Shown: positions 58,701 through 64,000 of the stretch, piece after piece
Layout: each line of letters opens with the position of its first letter
Position numbering within the stretch: position 1 is the stretch's first letter
Origin: Pisolithus tinctorius
Taxonomy: Eukaryota > Basidiomycota > Agaricomycetes > Boletales > Pisolithaceae
Direction: 5' to 3'
Assembly: GCA_024663395.1 (NCBI GenBank)
Contig: JANFAH010000052.1
Span: 186,001 to 250,000, forward strand
DNA: 64,000 nucleotides
Position numbers and translations under genes: made by a program
Notes under the pieces: model-generated
The model's input: the letters and a program-made list of their open reading frames with translations, nothing else
The model's database searches: none
Told to the model about the DNA's origin: nothing

Positions 58701-59131
58701 GCTCCACCCGCCCTTCGGCTAAACTTGCAGAGAAGAACTTGGGCCCCTATGCTATCATAGCTAGGCCTGGTACACATTCCATCACCCTCTGCTTACCTGA
58801 TGCGATGCGGGCCATCCACCCTGTCTTTCACGTGTCGCAGTTAGAGCCTGCTACTCCGAACCCCTTCCCTGATCGGCACCAACCTCCGCCTCCGCCTGTT
58901 GAGGTGGATGGTGACCTTGAGTACGAGATTTCAGAGATCCTCGACTCAAAGGTGGATCGCCGCCGCCGTCATTGTCAGTTGCTGTATCTAGTCCGCTGGG
59001 CAGGCTATGAGAATACTGAAGACGAGACCTCTTGGGTGTTGGCAACGGAGTTAGAACATGCCTCCGAGTTGTTGGCTGCTTACCATGCTCGCTATCCTCA
59101 TAAACCTGGACCTTACTCACCTCCGTCATAG
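55757..59131 (+). CDS. pol: element C Pol: RT, RNase H, integrase, chromodomain
   Basis: 1124 residues open. They begin after the TGA in protease with SLVLGHNWLTRYNP (the end of protease) and a Pro/Ser-rich linker. RT spans about 150-345, with KKKDGSLRLCVDYRGLN and YLDD at residues 318-321. RNase H spans about 440-560 ([36 protein letters not shown]). The integrase zinc finger is HDHPLAGHF with CTTC (about 695-734). In the integrase core Asp 765, Asp 825 and Glu 861 have DD35E spacing. The chromodomain is about 1053-1115 (EYEISEILDSKV ... YLVRWAGYENTEDETSW). This is a fungal chromovirus. The chromodomain probably directs insertion to heterochromatin, which fits its position inside an older element. 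Pol ends 44 bp before the 3' LTR, with no antisense gene. Confidence 0.93.
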   Translation: MDSACSLVLGHNWLTRYNPSIDWVLSSISFRPSIQRMPTPLAPLSPSVATSASVLTPSAPSAPPTSAPLPTPTAGLPCTAPHISLIGAAAFVHACALPGSAQFRLHLRPEDMKLRASSMPSAPPDLSAVPSDYHEFADVFSKAKATELPPHRSFDLNIDLEEGASPPLGTVYSLSPPELEALRTFIDEHLSYGFIKQSTSAHGAPVLFIKKKDGSLRLCVDYRGLNKITKKDRYPLPLISDLLDSPSRAKIYSKIDLRHAYHLVRIGAGDEWKTAFRTRYGSYEWLVMPFGLTNAPAAFQRFVNSIFADMLDVCVVVYLDDILIYSHNEELHCQHVKEVLRRLRQHSLFAKPEKCEFHKDSVEYLSYVLSPSGLTMSTDKVQSIRDWPEPRKVKDIQSFLGFANFYRQFISNYSDIVVPLTRLTWKGAPWSFSEECHSAFLRLKTAFTSAPILTHWVPDAPVTVETDASDYAIAGILSITCSNGELHPVAFYSRTLTALELNYDTHDKELLAIFEAFRHWRHYLEGSATPADVVTDHKNLEYFSTSKVLTRRQARWSEYLSRFNLAIRFRPGHLGAKPDALTRRWDVYPKEGDKDYAQVNPHNLRPVFTQEQFASSLRTTHLLAPVLRAAMIFDVEQLHADIISALPSDPISASHLPTPTDLRWSLDHEGLLRLDGCIFVPDIDGLCLRVLRFKHDHPLAGHFGQSRTVELVRHEYIWPNLRTDVKNYVRSCTTCGRSKVPRHRPFGLLKQLPVPEKPWNSISMDFIEHLPNSAGYSAILVVVDRLSKQTVFIPTHDSITSADLAKLFLTHVFSKHGVPAHVTSDRGPEFVSHFFRSLGKALDMRLHFTSGYHPEGDGQTERMNQTLEQYLRTYCNYQQDNWSELLPLAEFACNNAPSATTGVSPFFANKGYHPNLSVYSDRDLTSPKAHNYVVELSALHDFLRTEMAAAQLRYQGLADARRIPPPEFKVGDQAYVKAKYFRSTRPSAKLAEKNLGPYAIIARPGTHSITLCLPDAMRAIHPVFHVSQLEPATPNPFPDRHQPPPPPVEVDGDLEYEISEILDSKVDRRRRHCQLLYLVRWAGYENTEDETSWVLATELEHASELLAAYHARYPHKPGPYSPPS

Positions 59132-59156
59132 CTTTGCTATGGCCTTCAGGGGTTCA

Positions 59157-59175
59157 GGCCCTAAGGGGGGGATAC
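59157..59175 (+). promoter_or_regulatory. element C polypurine tract
   Basis: AAGGGGGGGAT precedes the 3' LTR start at 59176, the expected plus-strand primer. Confidence 0.75.
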
Positions 59176-59980
59176 TGTCATGACCATGACACCAGCGTAA
59201 GCCCCTAATACCTACTCCGCCCTCCTCCGACATGTTCCCGCGCTTCTCCGCCCTCTTCCGACGTGTTCCCGCGCTCCTCCGACCCTCCCGACACATCTCC
59301 ACACCTCTCCGAGGTCCCCTCACCAACTCCGCTCAACTCCGCCCTAAGGTTGGTCACGTGGGCTGTCGGACTTGCGGCCCTGCATTCTAGATAGGGTTCC
59401 GCCCTTGTGTCGGTTTTCTCCATTCTTCCACCTCTTCGGTATTTACCCTCTCTTCCTCGTTGTAGTAGTTTCCTTGTCTCAGTTAAGGTCCCCGTCATCC
59501 CTACTCTCTATCCCTTGTGTCGGAAGGACTCTAACCCACTATACACTTATTGGTTTACATTCTGTACTGCACCGCCCTTGACCTACATTGTATATAAGGC
59601 CACATAGTACTCCGATGTAATCAGTACGAATATCGAATAAAGTCCCCACCTTCGACTCCCTCTCAGTCCCCTCTGGAGTTTCGTCTCCACTCCCTCTGAA
59701 GTCCGCTCCGCCTCTGAAATACGAGGGCAGAGCTCGTGCAAGGGGGCAGCGCACTAGCTGAACCCAACGCCCTCTCATCCGACCTCCGACCTCTGACCTC
59801 CGACTCCGACTCTGACCTCAGCCTCCGAAACTTCCCTTCATACCCCTCCGCTCACTGTTCGTCGAATATCTCGCCACCCAGTGGTCGGATTCACTTTGGA
59901 CTTTGACCACTGTACTCCGCAGCCCAACCCGCTCCAACTCCGCCCTAAGAAGGAGCCAGGGGTGTTGTCCAACTTTGACA
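59176..59980 (+). mobile_element. element C 3' LTR (805 bp)
   Basis: TGTCATGACC...CAACTTTGACA, followed by CAAGG (59981-59985) and the continuation of element D's 3' region. TATATAA at 59591-59597. Confidence 0.95.
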
Positions 59981-59989
59981 CAAGGGTGC

Positions 59990-60816
59990 TATGCTATGAA
60001 AACTACTTGGCCATACTCTCATCCTCCCCTTTGGACTCTTCCTCTTCGCCCTTGCTGTGTGCCTTCTACCACTTGGCTGCCTCGTGCAACTCTTCAGAGT
60101 CAAGCTCAGAAGAGCCTGAGTCTGAGGGAGAGACTGCCATGCCAAAGCTGTAGGACTCATCAAGCAGTGACTCAAGCACATCAGCTATGTACCCCAAATT
60201 CTCGACTGCAGTTTCATGAAGCTCAAACAGGCTGGCCAGGTTGTTGGCAATCAGCCCTGCTACATTGATAAGGTGCTCAAGCCTGTCTTCCAAGCCAAAG
60301 TACCTATCTGTGCTGCCCTCCCTCATCCTGCTCCTGCCAGCCTCGGGCTTGTCAAGGTCCAGTACCTCAGTCATCCTTGCACTCATTTTCACCCACTTCT
60401 GTTTGCTGGGCCCAGCTTCAGCATTTTCCTCATCAACCTTCCTCTTCTTGCCTTTGTCAGCCCTCCTGTCAGCCTTGGGACTGGACTCAGCATCCTTCCC
60501 ATCCCCAGGCCAGAGACACTTGCCTTTCAATTGGTTGCATCACACACAGGCAATGCACTTCTTCTTACCATCTACAATGAACTCACAGATGGTTTTGGCC
60601 TGGGTACAGCAGGTACAACTAAGAGGATTGTCAAAGGGGATATGCACAAGGTTGAAGAGTCACTCACCCAGGGTCCATGACCACCTTCTTCACCTCCCCC
60701 CCAGTCTCATCACCCTTGCCAGCCTTGGCCTTGTGTTTTCACTTGGCCTCCCTTTCCTCCTTGGCCTTGCATCTCTCTTCATCCTCATGTGCCCTTTCCT
60801 CCTCAGCCTCCCACTG
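59990..60816 (-). pseudogene. antisense spliced gene of element D (CxxC motif protein)
   Basis: Counterpart of the antisense gene at 32215-33300. The charged N-terminal part (KAKEEREAK, KAGKGDETG) is cut at 60816 by an LTR-like insertion. The 49-bp intron is 60667-60619 (GTGAGT...CTCTTAG). Then CTCCTQAKTICEFIVDGKKK, CIAC with a TGA at 60542-60540 where CGA fits, CNQLKGKCLWPGDGK, a Lys-rich nuclear-type segment, MTEVLDLDKPEAG, LEDRLEHLINVAGLIANNLA and an acidic Ser/Glu tail. From 60530 leftward it is one open frame of 154 codons. The position within the element is the same as in A, on the far side of the element C insertion. Confidence 0.7.
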
Positions 60817-61560
60817 TAGGGAACAAGTTTGAGTTCCCTACAAGAAGCCATCTTGGTCAGGGGTTTAGGGGTGGAGGATTTCTTTTTGTTTTCTTTCTTT
60901 CTTTTGTTTTTCACATTTGTACCACTGGACTTAGTGGCAAGCAGCCATGTTGCTGACTAAGCACATGTGCTGTGTTTGTGCAAGTTCAGTTTACCCAAGA
61001 AGGAATCGATGTCAACAGGCCCTCAGTAGTAGGGTGATTTTGTCCTGCAATTTGGCAAGTTTTTGAAGTTAGATTTATTACTTTGGGGAGTACCCAAGGT
61101 GCCAGGAGGACTGGCAAGAGTTATTGGACAGACAGAGCCAGGTGTCCTTTCTAGTTCACATTTTTACACTCTTACTCCACTTCTTTTCTCCAGAGAGAAC
61201 CTCCCTTTTGGGTCAAGCACAAATCTCACCCATCACTGATAATTTCTATTTCTAGGTACCTTCTATTACCTTTTCCTACATCTGGATCCCACCACAAGGG
61301 GGGTTCTGTCCATTTTGGGGAAAGAAGCCACCTTTTTATCACCAAATGAAGTTTTTGCTGGATTAAGTTGGACAAGCTAAGTACTCAGAATTTTGGTTCT
61401 AGTTACAGTCTACACTCAGGAACTCCAGAGTTTTCAGAATTATTTTTTTTCAAGCAGCAAATGTTGAGCAAGCAACAAAGTCAAAGATCCCTTGAGCTGA
61501 GAAGCAAGTCTGAAGGGAAATTACAGCTGTTTGCAAAACGATGTGGAAAATCTGTTTGAC
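60817..61560 (+). mobile_element. LTR-like remnant (TGTAGGGAA hairpin type), right end unknown
   Basis: TGTAGGGAACAAG...GTTCCCTACA (60817-60845) interrupts the antisense gene of element D. It is followed by T-rich sequence (CTTTTTGTTTTC) as in the LTR at 38975. Where this element ends before the transposase at 61664 is unclear. Confidence 0.45.
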
Positions 61561-61663
61561 AATCAGACTGTTTGGATATAGCCAGGATAGGACCCCAGAA
61601 GTACCTTAGTGGGTAGCTACTGTCTGTTACCATAGTACACTAAGAATTGAACATACTGCCCAC

Positions 61664-62712
61664 ATGCCCTCTCGCATGGTATCCATTGACCTCAAGTCTT
61701 GTATTCCTGTCCTTCACCAAAATGGCTATAGCATCAAGCAAATCTGTAGTATTCTAGGCATCAAGAAAACACTCGTTTACAAAACTCTCAGACTTCACAC
61801 CAAGTATGGTGTCGTGTACAACCCAAACACTTATTCCCATACCATCAGTCATTGTCACATTCTCAGCCTCGAAGACATCGCGTTTATCCTTGCCATCGTT
61901 CAACATCGCAGCACAATCTACCTAGATGAGCTTCGAGAGGAGCTCTGGCTCAAGCGTCAAGTTTGTATCACTCCATCTACACTTTCTCGAACTCTTCAGG
62001 GCCTCCACATCACTTGGAAGGTCATCTCCGCATCTGCCTCTGAGAGGAACGAGGAGTCATGCACGCTCTACATGAATCGCATCACAGCAGAAGTGCCAGA
62101 CCTGAATATGCTCGTCTTCATTGACGAAGCTTCCAAGGACAAGCATACCTCCACTCGCCCGAACAGTCAGAGGTCTACATTGCCAAGTCAGGAGGTACTT
62201 CATACATGGAATGCGCTACTCTATTCTCCCTGCCATCACGCTTGATGGCATCATCACATACAATATCATCGAGGGCGCTGTTGATGGAGAGCAATTTCTG
62301 CGATTTCTGAAGGAGCACATCATAAGTGAATCATCTTCAAGCCGGTACATGCTAATCTATCCAACAGATGCCTTTTACCAACCCATATCCTGGCCCCTGC
62401 AGCATTATTATTATGGACAACTGCCGCATTCACCATGGTGAGGAAATTCGCAAGTTAGTTGAAGATATGCATCGTATGTGACTATCCATCAATTGATATT
62501 TCTTTCGCTGATGTCTCACAGTCTGCAAGTTGATCTATCTCCTGCCATACTCACCAGACTACAACCCCATCGAGCAAGCATTTTCTACGATCAAGGCATA
62601 CTTGCATCGCCACTCAGATGACTTATCGATGATGGTGATTGTTCGCACATGTCAAAGTATTATACCTGAAAAGGCTGAGGGTTATTTCCGCGCATCTGGG
62701 TACATAGTGTAG
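61664..62712 (+). pseudogene. Tc1/mariner (IS630-like, DDE_3) transposase, frameshifted
   Basis: ATG 61664. The N-terminal helix-turn-helix region (YSIKQICSILGIKKTLVYKTL) is followed by a second DNA-binding half (TIYLDELREELW, ITPSTLSRTL) and the first catalytic Asp in MLVFIDEASKD (about 62123). A frameshift near 62165 and a second frame change near 62345-62365 break the frame. The second Asp is in IIIMDNCRIHHG (about 62417). An intron at 62472-62520 (GTATGT...CTCACAG) precedes LIYLLPYSPDYNPIEQAF with the catalytic Glu about 35 residues after the second Asp. The last frame ends at 62712. Terminal inverted repeats were not identified. CpG-rich, so fairly recent despite the indels. It may mobilise no copy in this window. 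Confidence 0.8.
62472..62520 (+). other. intron in transposase
   Basis: GTATGTGACTATCC...GATGTCTCACAG, 49 bp. Removing it joins ...VEDMH to ...CKLIYLLPYSPDYNPIE in one frame and restores the DD35E-like spacing. Confidence 0.7.
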
Positions 62713-62879
62713 TGACTGTATCACTGTGTCTAAGTAGATTCCCCCTTCAATTACCAGTCGATTTTGCGTGCAGGTTCAATGTAGTATGAATGTGAAAAAT
62801 GGCCTCTAGGCCGACATTGCAATTGATACGATACCTATGTATGTGACATAGGCATTACATGAAGCAAAGTATGTAGGCA

Positions 62880-64000
62880 TTATGTAGAAAAAACGTCGTC
62901 CTCTGATTCCTCCCCAGTCTCATCGACGACGAAACCCCAGGGCACAGGTAACCACTGATCTTGACTCTCGCAGTGATAATAAAGGTTGTAGTTGAGCGGG
63001 GCTGGCTTGCTACCATCATCATCTTTGTCGATTGTCATTGGAGATGCTGTGAAACGACACCCACCACCATCCTTGAATTGCTTCTCATACGCGATCTTCT
63101 TTGATGGCCTGGTGGGTGGGGATGAGGCTTGGCCCACTCGCTCGTTGCCTGATGATGCCCCAGTGTTGCTATGCTTCCTCTTCGCATCAGGACCATTCCA
63201 CCAAAGTAAACTTCCCTTCTTGAGACAAATGATGTCACCAGTGGCAATACCAGCCCTAGTGAGTGTCTGGTCATCGATATCCATGAGGATGTCAGGCCCG
63301 ATCGACTGCAGTTCAAGTTCCCATTCATAGAGGGTGGCATTGCGAACACTGAGGTTCGATTCAGCATAGTGAAGAAAGCAGGAGAGATGAGATGGAGATG
63401 GGACAGGTGGTGAAATGGGAGGATCCTGTGGCATGCATGTGGGTGTCGCAGGAGGTGGAACTGGAGAAGTGCGGGCACTAGATACACTGGGTGATAAGAG
63501 GCCAGAATTTGCAAGCATCTGAAGAAGGAGAACACCAGTAATAGAGTTGATATCAATATTTTGCGACGCCTGGGCTTGCACTTTGCGGGCTGGATGCAAA
63601 AATGGCGCTTTGTTGCTCCAATTGAAAGACTTGAGGTTTGGGGGAACCGACAACATAGCTTGCCCTTCATCCTACAGATAGTTTAGGGATAGAATGTTCA
63701 TGAGTAGTGAAAGACTTACCAATGCACGGCACCAGTCCAGTACCATTGCAGGTGAAAGGGGGATTGGCCCCGCTGGCCCGATGTAAGTCATTCCCTCGTT
63801 GTTCTCATTCTTGTACTGGCTCAGGAGTTTCATGCGCCACCGGGCAAGGCACATATCAAGGTCTGAATGTTTCTGCTTTCCACTATCCTCACCAGACAAG
63901 TTGCTCTCGTCTCCAGAGCCATTGATAGTCGGAAGTTTCTCCACATGTTTCATATCGACATAGATCTTCGTTGGGCCAGGGTGAACACTACGAATCCTCT
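62880..64000 (-). CDS. hypothetical protein with SAM-like segment (5' end beyond the window)
   Basis: Open to the right edge. Exon 63720-64000 reads IRSVHPGPTKIYVDMKHVEK ... DLDMCLARWRMKLLSQYKNE ... GPIPLSPAMVLDWCRAL. Intron 63719-63672 is 48 bp (GTAAGT...CTGTAG). The next exon continues DEGQAMLSVPPNLKSFNW, a Pro/Ser-rich linker, then a segment resembling a sterile alpha motif (YEWELELQSIGPDILMDID ... LTRAGIATGDIICLKKG). It ends WWNGPDAKRKHSN, a basic Pro/Ser region and an acidic C-terminus (stop at 62882-62880). Reading frame and splice sites are clean and CpG content is high, so it may be functional. This architecture recurs as multi-copy hypotheticals in mushroom genomes. No role is known to me. 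Confidence 0.65.

Overview
The window looks like a basidiomycete (probably Agaricomycete) fungal chromosome segment. The evidence is introns of about 46-64 bp with GTRNGT donors, chromodomain-bearing Ty3/gypsy elements, intron-bearing Tc1/mariner-type transposase, multi-copy hypothetical families typical of mushroom genomes, and CpG-directed C-to-T decay of repeats. I cannot name a species. No rRNA, tRNA, CRISPR array or ordinary housekeeping gene was recognised.

Left third (1-17135): two copies of a multi-exon hypothetical family on the minus strand (1-1915, running off the left edge, and 8600-11867), and a third, different, multi-copy hypothetical gene on the plus strand (15011-17135). The last two are divergent and share an inverted-repeat leader region. 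Between them lie tandem arrays: about 200-bp units at 2250-2830, 3840-4880 and 12290-13700, a 43-bp minisatellite at 6468-6795, a 21-bp minisatellite at 7250-8020, and 12-bp and ~97-bp arrays at 14535-14930. Scattered through 1.4-5.7 kb are small hairpin clusters with an almost constant 7-nt loop (TTTGGTG / CACCAAA) but different stems. At least one cluster is in a predicted intron.

Middle and right (17900-60830): a nest of LTR retrotransposons. Old, CpG-poor copies (A at 19497-33935, A' on the minus strand at 17905-19496, D at 47695-60816, a minus-strand gypsy family E, copia remnants) are interrupted by younger, CpG-rich insertions. Element B (23918-30540) has 343-bp LTRs and TSD CTCCC. Element C (53257-59980) has 805-bp LTRs and TSD CAAGG. 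C is almost intact: gag, then a programmed -1 frameshift signal, then pol with RT, RNase H, integrase and chromodomain, with one premature TGA in protease. B carries four premature TGA codons and a long extension after its chromodomain with tandem zinc knuckles. A and D, but not C, carry a spliced gene on the antisense strand between pol and the 3' LTR. Solo LTRs with target duplications and a 1.58-kb foldback element with ~578-bp arms are nested inside.

Right end (60817-64000): an LTR-like remnant, a frameshifted Tc1/mariner-type transposase with an intron (61664-62712), and a minus-strand hypothetical gene with a SAM-like segment that runs off the right edge. The most promising unusual systems are the antisense intron-containing gene, the hairpin clusters with constant loop, the frameshift signals with covarying stems, and the post-chromodomain zinc-knuckle extension.
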